Origin: VRUE01 sp963730315
GTDB lineage: Bacteria > Actinomycetota > Thermoleophilia > Solirubrobacterales > 70-9
Length of the DNA: 64,000 bases
Assembly: GCA_963730315.1 (NCBI GenBank)
Contig: CAVSRD010000016.1
Location: 1-64,000 of the forward strand
Direction: 5' to 3'
Shown piece after piece: positions 39,414 through 48,255 of this stretch. Numbering within the stretch: the stretch's first letter is position 1; each line of letters begins with the position of its first letter. The notes beneath the pieces are model-generated. The model was not told the origin of the DNA. It did no database searches and was given only the letters and a program-made list of their open reading frames with translations. A program made the translations under genes and the position numbers.

Positions 39414-40691
39414 CAGGCCACCGCCGGCGCCGAGGCGCCCATGCGCCAGTCGGTGAAGACAAGCGGGCGCTCGAGCCGGGACACGCGATGGGAGACCAGG
39501 AACGAGCGCCGGCCGACGACCCAGAGCGCTTCGCCGGGGCGGGCGCTGACCACCAGCTCGGCCTCGCTTGAGCTGCGCCCCAGACGCGAGCGGATCGCTT
39601 CGCGTTGATCCGGCGACTGCCGATAGAGGACGACGGTGTCCGCATCGGCGAGCAGGCCCTCGGCGATCCGCGCTTCGCGGCTGCCCTCCTCGCCGGAGGC
39701 GCCGAGGTCGGAAAGCCGGTGGACCACCAGCACGTTCTGGATCCCCCAGCCACGGCAGAGCTTCCAGTTCTCCTGCAGCCACTCGGCGGCGCCGATGTGG
39801 CCGGTGAGCCGCCAGCCCTCCTCGACCACGGTGATCATCTGCGGCGTCGCCCGACCCTCCTCCTCGGCGGCGCGCTTTCGCTCGCCGAGGATCGCCTGCT
39901 GCCAGGCGCCGGCGCAGGCCATCAGGATCCCCAGCGCGGCCGAGTCGCGAACAGCGGAGAGGTCGATCACGACGAGCGGCGCGTCGAGGTCGATCCCCGG
40001 CGAGGTCTCGCCGTCGAACATCCCCCGCAGGTCGCCGGCGCAGAGGCGCTGCAGGGCGAGGGCGGCCTGCCGGCAGGCGGCGGCGAGGCGCTCGGCGCTC
40101 TGCGCGGAGACGCCGGTGACCATCGCCTCGCGGGGGTGAAGCAGCGCCTCGACCACCGCCGGCAGGGTCGGCTCGTCGCGCGCCGCACTCCTCGTTTACC
40201 TGGGCGAGGGCGACGCGCAGGCCGGCGTCCTCCTCGGGGCCGAGCTCGCGGCGCAGCGCGGCACCTGCGACCGAGCGCAGGAGGCTGAGCTGCCCCTCCG
40301 GCCCGCCGCGGCGGGTGATCGGGTTGAGCCGGAACTCGCCACCGGGATGCAGCGAGATCGGCGTCAGGCCGAGAGCCCGCGCCAGCGGCCCGTACTCGCC
40401 CTTGGGGTCGAGCACCCAAGCTTGGCGGCCGTGGAGGATCTGGCGGTAGAGGTAGGACTTGACCAGCGTCGACTTGCGCGAGCCGATCGCCCCCAGGACC
40501 AGCATGTTCGGCCCCTGCAGGACCTCCGGGTACAGCAGCCACGGGTCATAGGCGAAGGCCCCGCCATAGGCGTCGCGGCCGATGTAGACGCCGGGGCGGC
40601 CGGGGCCGCCGTCGGCGATGAACGGATAGGCCGCGCAGAGGTGGGCGGTGGTGGCGCTGTGGCCGGGGCGCTCGCAGCTCAGCCGCCTCAC
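39413..40691 (-). CDS. VirB4/TraC-family T4SS ATPase, one frameshift
   Basis: About 425 residues, shorter than canonical VirB4; the missing N-terminal part may correspond to the preceding SCO6880-type protein. The N-terminus has VYIGRDAYGGAFAYDPWLLY and P-loop LGAIGSRKSTLVKS near residue 70 (Arg instead of the last Gly), then VLDPKGEYGPLARALG. After a frame change near 40195 follow Walker B-like PLVVIDLSAV, ITVVEEGWRLTG and NVLVVHRLSDLG. It powers pilus assembly and substrate transfer. GTG 40691 overlaps the upstream stop (GTGA). Coupled to VirD4 downstream. Confidence 0.88.
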
Positions 40692-42181
40692 TTCAGGCCC
40701 CCGGCGAGCAGCAGGGTGTTGGCGAAGGCGCCGGCCTGCTCTCCGTAGGCGCGCTGCAGCCCGAGCCGGGCGAGGGCGGCCGCGTGCTCGACCTCGCCCT
40801 CGGCGCGCTCCAGCTCGGCCAGGCTGGGGGCGCTGGCGCGCAGCCAACCCGAGAAGTGAAGCTCGGCGTGCCCGTCGGCCAGCTCCTCCTCGCGGCGGGA
40901 GACCGCCGCCGCGCGGCGGCGGGTGCGGGCGGTGGTGACGAAGCCCTGCCGGCTGCGGGCGAGCTCCTCGGCCACCTCGGCGGTCTGCGCTGCCTCGGCA
41001 CGGCGCATCGCCAGCGAGTAGGGGACCGGCTCGATCGTCACCGCCACGCTTCGCAGCACCCCGGCGGCCATCAGCAGCGGCACCATGAACATCGGCCCGA
41101 CGTCCGAGCGCGGCCAGGAGGAGATCCACCAGGTGGCATGCCAGGCGGAGTCGGTGCGGTAGTGCGGCCAGGACTCCTCGCTCGCCGCGGGCCCCATCAG
41201 CGCCGGCTCGACCCCCTCGCGCTCGGGGTCGGCGAGGGCGAGGCGCTCGCGGCCCCGGCGGCCGAACGGGTCGTAGGCGTCGCGCAGGTGCGCCGCGTAC
41301 TGGCGCGGGCGCAGCAGCCCCGAGACGGTGACGTCGGCCATCGCCAGACGCTCGGCCAGGCTCTCGGCCTCGCGCAGCGCCAGCTCGCAGGCCGCCTGCA
41401 CGCCGCCGCCGAGCCGGCGCAGCTCGCGGCCACCGCGTCGTTCAGAGACCTGCACTGCGATCAGCACCTCGTGCTCGGTGGCGCTCGGCGCCGCCGACTC
41501 GACCAGCTCGACGTAGGAGCGGACCAGATCGGACTCAAGCGGCACCGCGCGGTCGCGGCTGGCCTGGAAATGGGCGGCCAGCTCGTCGCCGAGCGCGGGG
41601 GCGGTCTGCTCGAGCCACTGCACCCGGCGCACCGGGCTGCCGTCGCGGGCGGTCGAGGCGAGGACGTCCCCCCAGGCGTCGAGGGCGCGCTCCTGCTCGC
41701 CGGGGTCGCGGAGGATGAAGGGGCCGCCCTGCACCGCCAGCGCCGCGGTGTAGGTCCCGGCTCGCCCGTCGCGCAGGATGCCGACCTCGCCGGCGCCGTA
41801 GGGGGCCGCCAGCAGCTCGATCCCGGCCAGCTCGCCGGGCAGGGAGAGCTCGTGGCGGGGCTCGCCGTCGGCGCCGACGCGCGTGCCGCTCGCCGGCGCG
41901 GCGCTGCGGTAGCCGGAGGCGGCGGCGCGGCGGCGAAGCGCCCAGCGAGCCGCGACCGGCGCCCATTCCTCGGCGGTGCGGCCCTCGATCGGCAGCGCGA
42001 TCAGCGTCGTCGCGGCGCCGAGGAGAGCCAGCGCCACCACCATCCCGAGCAGGCTGCGCAGCGCGTAGAGGGCGAGGAGGCCGAGGGCGGCGCCGGCGGC
42101 GAGCACCGCGAACTGGCCGGCGCGCAGCGGCCCGACCAGGGGCCGGCGCTCGATCGGGCCGAAGCGGTAGCGGCGGCTCAC
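40688..42181 (-). CDS. SCO6880-type conjugation protein
   Basis: 497 residues, intact. Two N-terminal membrane helices (FAVLAAGAALGLLALYALRS and LGMVVALALLGAATTLIALP) are followed by a large cytoplasmic domain with RYRFGPIERRPLVGPLRAGQ at the start and YAAHLRDAYDPFGRRGRERL midway. Position directly before VirB4 and the PrgI/VirB4-N-like layout match the SCO6880 family of actinobacterial T4SS clusters, which I recall rather than tested. Its exact role is unknown; it probably anchors the ATPase to the membrane. ATG 42181 overlaps the TrbL-like stop (ATGA). Confidence 0.8.
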   Translation of the reverse strand: MSRRYRFGPIERRPLVGPLRAGQFAVLAAGAALGLLALYALRSLLGMVVALALLGAATTLIALPIEGRTAEEWAPVAARWALRRRAAASGYRSAAPASGTRVGADGEPRHELSLPGELAGIELLAAPYGAGEVGILRDGRAGTYTAALAVQGGPFILRDPGEQERALDAWGDVLASTARDGSPVRRVQWLEQTAPALGDELAAHFQASRDRAVPLESDLVRSYVELVESAAPSATEHEVLIAVQVSERRGGRELRRLGGGVQAACELALREAESLAERLAMADVTVSGLLRPRQYAAHLRDAYDPFGRRGRERLALADPEREGVEPALMGPAASEESWPHYRTDSAWHATWWISSWPRSDVGPMFMVPLLMAAGVLRSVAVTIEPVPYSLAMRRAEAAQTAEVAEELARSRQGFVTTARTRRRAAAVSRREEELADGHAELHFSGWLRASAPSLAELERAEGEVEHAAALARLGLQRAYGEQAGAFANTLLLAGGLK

Positions 42182-43882
42182 CGCTTCCCTCCCGCGTCCT
42201 CGCCTTTCGATCGGGGCGACTCGGGGGCTGGGCGCGGCGGGCGCTCGCCCGCGGCCGGGGGCGAGCCGCCCGCCTCAGCGCCGCCCGTCTTCGTCGACGC
42301 CTCGCTCTGGCTCCCAGGTTTCGCCACCGACCCGCCGCCTGCGCCAGGCTCACCCCCGGCCCCTCGCCGGCCGAGCCCGCCGGTGCCTGCGCGCTCGCGG
42401 TTCCCGCCAGGCGCCCCGCCGCGCCCTTCGCCCCCCGCGCCGCCGCCACCGGGACCGCCGCAGCGGCACCCGCCGGCCCGCCAGCCGCCGCCGCGCCCTC
42501 CCCGGCACCGGCCCCCGCCGCGCCGTGTCCCGCGGCCCCCTGGCCGCCGCCGGCTGCGCCGGGGCCCTGGCCAGGCGCGCCGCCGCCCGGGCGGCCCGGC
42601 CCGGGGCCGCCTCCCCCGGCTCCGCCCGAGCCGCCGCCGCCCTCGGCAGCGCTCCACAGCGTCACCCCCGAGCCGCCCGCCCGAGCGGCCCATGTTGCGC
42701 AGGATCTGCACGTCGGAGCCGATCTGCACGGCGCTGACCGCGCCGCCGGCCGAGGAGCGGCGCCCGTAGGCGGCGGCGAGGGCGCCCTCGCTGAAGGGGA
42801 TCAGTCGCAGCAGCACGAACGGCGCAAAGCACGCCAGGCACATCAGCGCGGCGGCGGCGAGGACGTGCTCGACCGAGCTGCCTTCTTCGACGACCAGGCT
42901 CGCCGCCAGCGAGACGATCGCGACGATCACGAACTTCGAGCCGATCAGCGCCACCAGCAGCTCGCCGGTGCGCCGCAGCGCCCCGGTCCAGCGCGGCCAG
43001 ATCGAGCCGGCGAGGGCGAGGGGCATGAACAGCGAGACGGCGTAGACCGCCGCGTCGCGCATCAGCAGCTCCAGCCAGACGAAGAAGGCGGCGAAGGCGC
43101 CGACGATCGCGGCGAGGAAGCCGACGAAGAGCGGCATCGCGACCGCCCCGGCTGCCTGCGTCCCGAGCCCTTCGCTCGGCGCGCTCCCGCCGGCGCTCCC
43201 GAGCTGCTTGCCGGCCTGGCCGCCGACGTGGCCGAGGTCGCCGATCGCCGCTTCGAAGAAGCGCGTGGAGTCGTGGTGGGTGGCGTTGGCGATCGCCGCC
43301 GAGAGCCCGTCGGTGCAGCTGATCAGAAGCTGCACGACGGCGAAGGCGAGGCTGGTGCCGAGGAAGGCGAGCGGCACGTTGAGCAGCAAGACCCGCGCGA
43401 GCAGGCCGGGGCTGCCCTGGGCGATCCCCTCGAGGATCGCCAACAGCAGCATCGCCGCCGCCAAGACAGCGGCGATCGCCGCCATTCGCCAGTAGGCGCG
43501 CAGGAAGCCTTCGGTGTCAAGGCGCGGCGTGGTCGAGGAGTCGATCGCCTTGACGACCTGCCCCATCAGCCAGCTCGCCCCTTCGGCGACCCAGCTGGTC
43601 AGCTGCTTGAAGACGTCGTTGCCGAGGCCCTTGATCGCGCCGGTCACCGGGCGCGGTGATCGCCCCGCTCACCGCGCCGCTGACCTGATTGCAGACGTCG
43701 CCGACCGGGTTGCCGATGCCGATCGCCCCGGTCACGGTGCCGACCGGGCCGCTGCCGATGTCGCAGGCGATGTTCGCCTGCGCTCGCGGGGGCTGGGGCT
43801 GGGCGAGCAGCGCGATCGCGGCCAGCAGCAGGCAGGCGAGGGCGCCCCCGCCCAGCCTGATCGCTTTGGCGCGCCGCCCCAT
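42178..43882 (-). CDS. TrbL/VirB6-like polytopic membrane protein, several frameshifts
   Basis: About 560 residues. ATG 43882 gives a signal-like MGRRAKAIRLGGGALACLLL, then IACDIGSGPVGTVTGAIGIG. The frame changes near 43650 (extra C) into VTGAIKGLGNDVFKQLTSWV. At least five membrane helices follow (AAIAAVLAAAMLLLAILEGI, VLLLNVPLAFLGTSLAFAVV, LFVGFLAAIVGAFAAFFVWL, AVSLFMPLALAGSIW, FVIVAIVSLAASLVV). The C-terminal third is Gly/Ala/Pro-rich and needs two compensating shifts near 42690 and 42370. TrbL/VirB6 proteins form the inner-membrane channel. Starts 5 nt after the upstream stop and overlaps the next gene. Confidence 0.8.
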
Positions 43883-43886
43883 CGGC

Positions 43887-44576
43887 CTAAGGCGCCAGCG
43901 CATAGCTGCGCAGGGAGCGGGCGAGGCGCAGGACGTCATAGCCGCCGAGCGCGCCGGGCTTGGTCGCCAGCCGCGGGGTCGGGCCGAAGCCCGCCCGGGT
44001 GGCGGCGATCCGCCAGCGCCCGCCCGTCCACAGCAGTTCGCTGCGGCTGGTGCCGAAGTAGGCGGCCGGCTGCACCGAGCCGGCGTTGCCGAGCAGGGTG
44101 AACCCCCAGGTCTCGACTTCGGCCCGACCTGGCTCGTAGCGCAGCACCCGGTAGCCGATCGGCACCGCCGCATACAGCGTGCTCAGGCCGTGGGCGATGC
44201 CGACGCCGATCGGCCCGGCGGCGATCCGCCGGGCGCCGGGGCCGTTGGCCGCCAGCATCGCCGCCGCGTAGTCGGGCGTCGCCAGCGCTCGCACCCGCGC
44301 CCGCAGCACGCCGGGGCGCAGGATCGCCGGGGCGGCGAAGGATTGCTGGTAGGCGGCGATCGCCGCCGCGGCGCCGGCCGGGGTCTGCGGGAAGGAGACG
44401 GGGACGCCGGCAGCCGTCCGCGCCCCGGTCGGGCTGGGTGCCGTGGCGCGGACGGCCGTGGGCGCGGGAGGGGAGGGCGCGGTGGCGCGGCCACACACGA
44501 CGCCCACCGCCAGCGCGGCGAGGAGCGGCGCCGCGCGGCGGGCGAGGCGGCCCGCGCCGGTATCGGCGCGCCTCAT
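43887..44576 (-). CDS. Membrane-anchored conjugation protein (VirB8/TcpC-like candidate)
   Basis: 229 residues. One N-terminal helix (LARRAAPLLAALAVGVVC), a Pro/Ala linker, then an exported domain of about 150 residues: AYQQSFAAPAILRPGVLRAR, YRVLRYEPGRAEVETWGFTL and WTGGRWRIAATRAGFGPTPR. Single-pass topology with an NTF2-like beta/alpha domain, sitting between the pilin-like gene and TrbL, suits a VirB8/TcpC-type assembly factor; the assignment is by topology and context. ATG 44576 overlaps the pilin-like stop (ATGA). Confidence 0.65.
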   Translation of the reverse strand: MRRADTGAGRLARRAAPLLAALAVGVVCGRATAPSPPAPTAVRATAPSPTGARTAAGVPVSFPQTPAGAAAAIAAYQQSFAAPAILRPGVLRARVRALATPDYAAAMLAANGPGARRIAAGPIGVGIAHGLSTLYAAVPIGYRVLRYEPGRAEVETWGFTLLGNAGSVQPAAYFGTSRSELLWTGGRWRIAATRAGFGPTPRLATKPGALGGYDVLRLARSLRSYALAP

Positions 44577-44932
44577 TTGAGCGCCGTCCCGGCGTCGAGG
44601 AAGAAGTTGATGATCGCCGCGACCGCGCCGACGCAGAAGGCGCCCAGCACCGAGACGAGGACCTTGCTCTTGCCGTTGTCGGACTGGCTGTAGTTGGAGG
44701 TGCGCGAGCCCAGCGCCCACTGGCCGACGCCGAGCAGGAAGCCGACGACGCAGCCGAGCAGGACGAAGGCGGCGAGGCCGTTGACCAGCTTGGTCGCCGC
44801 CGGCATCCCCGGCAGTCCGTTGGGATTGGGCTTGACGGCGACCGCGGCCAGGTAGCCGACGGCTTCGGCCTTCTCGCCGGCCTTGGCCAGCAGTTCGCCG
44901 GCGGGTAGGGAGGTGAGCGCTTCGAGTTGCAC
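44573..44932 (-). CDS. Pilin-like small membrane protein, first gene of T4SS operon
   Basis: 119 residues from GTG 44932, chosen because AAGGAG lies 8 nt upstream (44940-44945). Two hydrophobic helices, LVNGLAAFVLLGCVVGFLLG and VLVSVLGAFCVGAVAAIINF, are separated by a polar loop (TSNYSQSDNGKSK). This is the VirB2/PrgI-like size and topology typical of the first gene in actinobacterial conjugation operons. Promoter-like motif copy 4 ends 38 nt before the start. It probably forms the pilus-like conduit or an accessory channel; the name is not certain. Confidence 0.7.
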   Translation of the reverse strand: MQLEALTSLPAGELLAKAGEKAEAVGYLAAVAVKPNPNGLPGMPAATKLVNGLAAFVLLGCVVGFLLGVGQWALGSRTSNYSQSDNGKSKVLVSVLGAFCVGAVAAIINFFLDAGTALK

Positions 44933-44969
44933 GGGCGGGGCTCCTTTGCGTGGGCGGGATTGCGCGCCC

Positions 44970-44999
44970 ATTGGCCAGCGGGGAGCCCGGCTGCACCGG
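44970..44999 (-). promoter_or_regulatory. Element promoter-like motif, copy 4 (T4SS operon)
   Basis: Minus strand: CCCGGTGCAG, 10 nt, CGCTGGCCAA, 38 nt before GTG 44932. It would drive the whole six-gene transfer operon. Confidence 0.78.
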
Positions 45000-45137
45000 G
45001 TGATCTGAAGAAAAGTGCGGCGGCCGGCCGGTTAGGCGCCGGTGCCCTGGCCGGACGTCGTGCCCAGCCCCCCGGCCGCCTACACTCGAAGCGCCTGATT
45101 AATCCGCCTGGAGAGGCAGCTACCGCAGGAGGCCGAG

Positions 45138-45793
45138 ATGAGCAAGCTGAAACCGTCGACCCGCAGCCTGGCGAGCGCGGCGCTGATCTTTTCGATCGCG
45201 GCGTTCGTCGCCGCGATGATCGGGGTCGCGACCGGCGCGCCGACCCAGGTGATCGTGCGCAAGGGCCAGATCGCCCCCGGCGCCGTAACCGCGGCGGCGC
45301 TCGCCGAGGGTGCGGTCCACGCCAAGGCCCTGGCCAAGAACGCCGTCCACCCGAAGGCGCTTGCGAAGGGGGCGGTTCACTCCAGGAACCTCGCCTCAGC
45401 ATCGGTCAACAAGCGGATCCTCAGGAAGGAAGCGGTGACCGCCGCGGCGCTGGCGCGCGACGCGGTGACCGCCGCGGCGATCGCGCCCGGATCGATTCAG
45501 GGCTATGCGCTCGGCCCGGAGACCTTGCAGACGAAAGCGATCGCCGACCTGGACGCAGTCGGCCGCCAACAGCGAATGGACTGCCTCTAACACCGAAGCG
45601 GCGCTCTGCGCGCCCGGCGAAGCGCTGCTCGGTCCCAGGGCTTGCCTTCACCGACCCCGGCAACGGCGAGGTCTGCATGGCTACAGGCGCTGCCGGTTCT
45701 GAACGGGGAAGACGAGGGGCGTGACCGGACGGATCACGAGCGAATGCCGGAGGCACGGCGACGGCCGAGATCGCGGCGCTCTGCCTCAAATAG
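45138..45793 (+). pseudogene. Membrane-anchored repeat protein, frameshifted
   Basis: About 215 residues if frames are joined: MSKLKPSTRSLASAALIFSI, one membrane helix to about residue 36, then six or more short repeats of the form NAVHPKALAKGAVHSRNLAS and AVTAAALARDAVTAAAIAPG. After 45560 at least three indels occur; the tail reads NSEWTASNTEAALCAPGEAL, FTDPGNGEVCMA and finally GGTATAEIAALCLK to a stop at 45791-45793. Secreted or cell-wall proteins with this A-x-x-L/V repeat are frequent in soil actinobacteria. Not part of the T4SS operon (opposite strand). Function unknown. Confidence 0.6.
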
Positions 45794-46239
45794 AGCTCCG
45801 TCGGCCACGACCTGACAGCGCCAGGCCATGGGGCAAAGGTCCCTGTCTCCTGGACACAGAAGGGGACGACTGGAACTCAACTGGGCATGGCGGTGAATCG
45901 AGCAGCACGCCAGCAGGTTGGAGGTTGAACGAAAGTCAAGAGCCGGCCTGGTCCATCCAGCGCCAGGCCGGCCCCTGCCAGCGTCGTGTCTGTCTACGCG
46001 GCCTTGAGGACCATGCAGCTCACCTGAGCCGGCGCCACCTTCGTGACCTTCATCGGATGTCTCACCCCCTCCCCTGACTCGGCCTAGCGAAGCTCGCCAG
46101 GAGGACTCAGGGAAGAATGCTAAAGAAGTCTCCAGTATCCGATGCATTGTGAGTATGCACTTTCCGATGTAAAGGTGCAGCGCTTGCGCTGTAAGCTTTC
46201 TGAGTGCAGGGGAAATCTCGACGCAAAGGAGCGGCAGCG
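45794..46239. other. Intergenic stretch before winged-helix regulator
   Basis: About 445 nt. It holds a GCCGGCCTGG/CCAGGCCGGC hairpin (45942-45972), a possible 19-codon minus-strand ORF (45994-46053) and, near 46135-46175, two TCCGATG repeats around ATGCATTGTGAGTATGCA that may be the promoter or operator of the following regulator. Nothing else recognised. Confidence 0.4.
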
Positions 46240-46860
46240 GTGGCGACGACTCAACGGGCAGGGCGGCGACGGAAGCGGATCGAGGAAGTCGTCGGCTATG
46301 CCGTGAACCACCGCACGCGGGTCCACATCCTGATCATCCTCAACGAAGGCACCTTCACCGCCAAGGAGATCGCGGAAATCATCGGCGAGCCGCTGAACAA
46401 CGTCTCCAACCACATCCGCGAGCTGCTCGATGCCGGCTCCATCGAACTCGCCAAGACCGAGATGGTCCGCAATACCCAGCAGCACTACTACCGGGCAGTC
46501 GAGATCCCGCACTACTCCGACGAGGAAGTCGCCGAAATGACCCCTGAGCAAGTCCGGGTGACCTCGGGCCTCGTCATACAGTCGATGATCGCCGAGATCA
46601 TGGCCGCACTGTGGGCGGGCAAGATGGAGGCTGACCCGCTGGTCTGGCTGGCCTGGGATTGGCGCAACGTCGACGACCAGGGCCGCCAGGAAATCGCCGA
46701 CGAGCAGGAACGCTCCTGGCAGCGAATTCAGGAAATTGAGATCGAGGCCACTAACCGCCGGGCCGATAGCAACGAGGAAGCCGTCTCAATCCTCGTTGCT
46801 CAGAGCCGGCTTCGAGCGCGCCCGCAAAGGTCCAAGGCCGCCTCACTCATCAAACGATGA
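46240..46860 (+). CDS. Winged-helix (ArsR-like) transcriptional regulator
   Basis: 206 residues from GTG 46240, chosen over an upstream GTG because AAAGGAG lies 8 nt before it. The wHTH covers about residues 15-85: VVGYAVNHRTRVHILIILNE, GTFTAKEIAEIIGEPLNNVS, NHIRELLDAGSIELAKTEMV, then QQHYYRAVEIPHYSDEEVAE. The C-terminal half is helical (MIAEIMAALWAGKMEADPLV). ArsR-type repressor folds without the metal-binding cysteines respond to other signals. Codon use is less GC-biased than the T4SS operon. Adjacent regulators at 47111 and 47777 suggest a control hub. Confidence 0.82.
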   Translation: MATTQRAGRRRKRIEEVVGYAVNHRTRVHILIILNEGTFTAKEIAEIIGEPLNNVSNHIRELLDAGSIELAKTEMVRNTQQHYYRAVEIPHYSDEEVAEMTPEQVRVTSGLVIQSMIAEIMAALWAGKMEADPLVWLAWDWRNVDDQGRQEIADEQERSWQRIQEIEIEATNRRADSNEEAVSILVAQSRLRARPQRSKAASLIKR

Positions 46861-47110
46861 GTGAGGTTCCGTTGCCGTTTGACGGCGGCGTTCCCATCTG
46901 GAACCTTCCAATAGTCGACTAGAACCGACTGCCTTTCCGCGCGACTGGGTGGGGGCAGGACGGCCCGGCACAGGGACGCTGGCGGCGGCGGGGGCGGTTC
47001 CTCCCTTCACCCGCCGCGCCAGCGGCCGGGGTCGCGGAGATCGCCCATGCAAGAGATTCCTCCAACGCCACCACAGAAGAATGCTCCCCGTTCGCGGCCG
47101 AGCGGAGTGC

Positions 47111-47389
47111 ATGTCGGCTGAGCGAGACGAGTCGTATCCCTTCGATTGGGTGCGGCTCGTCTCCTCGGCTGTGCACCCGTCCAAGGTGGCGATCGTCGAG
47201 GCAATGGCCTGGATCGGCGAGCCGTTGTCGGCCAACCTCCTCGAGCACGTCTTCGAGGGCCAGTACGGCTTGTCGTTGCTCAGCTACCACCTGAAGCGGC
47301 TGGCGGAGATGGGCGTGATCGAAGAGGTCGGCACCCGCCCGGCCCGCGGCGCCACCGAGCATTTCTTCTTCTTCGCGGGGGAGCGGTGA
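47111..47389 (+). CDS. Small winged-helix regulator
   Basis: 92 residues: MSAERDESYPFDWVRLVSSA, VHPSKVAIVEAMAWIGEPLS, ANLLEHVFEGQYGLSLLSYH, LKRLAEMGVIEEVGTRPARG, ATEHFFFFAGER. A compact ArsR-like wHTH covers almost the whole protein, with a wing formed by VIEEVGTRPARGATEHFFFF. Its stop overlaps GTG 47386 of the next gene (GTGA). A 24-codon reading frame (ATG 47047) precedes and overlaps it and could be a leader, without further support. Confidence 0.78.
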   Translation: MSAERDESYPFDWVRLVSSAVHPSKVAIVEAMAWIGEPLSANLLEHVFEGQYGLSLLSYHLKRLAEMGVIEEVGTRPARGATEHFFFFAGER

Positions 47390-47766
47390 ACATCCGGCTC
47401 AGCGCAGCTCACCGCGACGCCCTCTACGAGCACATCCTGAACCGCTTGAGCGGCATAGCCGACCTGTGGAAGGCTGTTGATGAGCAGGAGTTCGAGCAAG
47501 CGGCTCGGCTGGGCTGGGAATACTCCGACTACCTGCGGTTGATCCTGGATGACCTTGGCTGGGGATATGGCCCAGGCAGAACGATCAGCCTGAGCGCGCC
47601 ACCCGACGTTCTCCAGCGAGTCTTCACCCGCCTGCGGGAGCTGACGATCGGCCTCCAGGAGAGCGAAGCGGACGACTGGGCCGAGATGCGCGAACGGGTC
47701 GACCGCAATCGGATGGTCGTGGAAGCCTGCGACAAGGTGCTCGGCGAATTGGACTTCGAGGAGTAG
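47386..47766 (+). CDS. Unknown protein coupled to winged-helix regulator
   Basis: 126 residues from GTG 47386: VNIRLSAAHRDALYEHILNR, LSGIADLWKAVDEQEFEQAA, RLGWEYSDYLRLILDDLGWG, then EMRERVDRNRMVVEACDKVL. All-helical and acidic, with no membrane segment. A shortened relative of its C-terminus appears on the minus strand next to attL (16232-16330), so the family belongs to such elements. Coupling to a DNA-binding protein suggests a regulator partner. Confidence 0.72.
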   Translation: MNIRLSAAHRDALYEHILNRLSGIADLWKAVDEQEFEQAARLGWEYSDYLRLILDDLGWGYGPGRTISLSAPPDVLQRVFTRLRELTIGLQESEADDWAEMRERVDRNRMVVEACDKVLGELDFEE

Positions 47767-47776
47767 GGAGCGTTTC

Positions 47777-48055
47777 TCAGCCCTTCGGCAGCAGCTTGGC
47801 CGGGTCGGCGTCGAGACCACGCGCCAGCTTGAGGATGTTCTTGTAGGTCAGGTTGCGCTCGCCGCGCTCGATCTGGCCGACGTAGGTCCAGTGGACGCCG
47901 GCGGCGTCGGCCAGGGTCTCCTGGGTGAGGCCGGCAGCCTTCCGCAGCTCGACCAGCCGACGGCCGAAGGCCACCAGCTCCGGATCCTTGTCGTCGGTCT
48001 GCTTGCGGCTCGCCTTCGGAACTGCCGAGGGCCGCCGCTTCGAGGTCTTCGCCAT
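47777..48055 (-). CDS. XRE-family helix-turn-helix regulator
   Basis: 92 residues from ATG 48055. A basic N-terminal tail (AKTSKRRPSAVPKASRKQTD) leads to a clear Cro/CI HTH: VAFGRRLVELRKAAGLTQET, LADAAGVHWTYVGQIERGER, NLTYKNILKLARGLDADPAK. Convergent with the 47386 gene. Its upstream region contains two ACAGACGATC repeats exactly 30 bp apart, likely its operator. Such small repressors often keep ICE genes silent. Confidence 0.9.
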   Translation of the reverse strand: MAKTSKRRPSAVPKASRKQTDDKDPELVAFGRRLVELRKAAGLTQETLADAAGVHWTYVGQIERGERNLTYKNILKLARGLDADPAKLLPKG

Positions 48056-48077
48056 GCGGGGTGCATCACCGCACGGC

Positions 48078-48122
48078 ACAGACGATCTATCCAGAGACTT
48101 GTCGTATACAGACGATCCGTCT
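48078..48122. promoter_or_regulatory. Direct repeats 30 bp apart, probable XRE operator
   Basis: ACAGACGATC at 48078-48087 and 48108-48117; the second is part of AGACG-ATC-CGTCT, a perfect palindrome with a 3-nt centre. They lie 23-67 nt upstream of the XRE regulator start. Confidence 0.45.
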
Positions 48123-48255
48123 AGTCTCCCTGACCGCCTGGCCGGGACTCAGCTTCACCCCCCTCGGCCAGGCGATAACTGAGATCAGCCAGAGACGGCG
48201 GGAGGGCCGCCCCGGATGCTCCGGGTCGGTATCGACGCCGGCCCGAGCAACCAGC

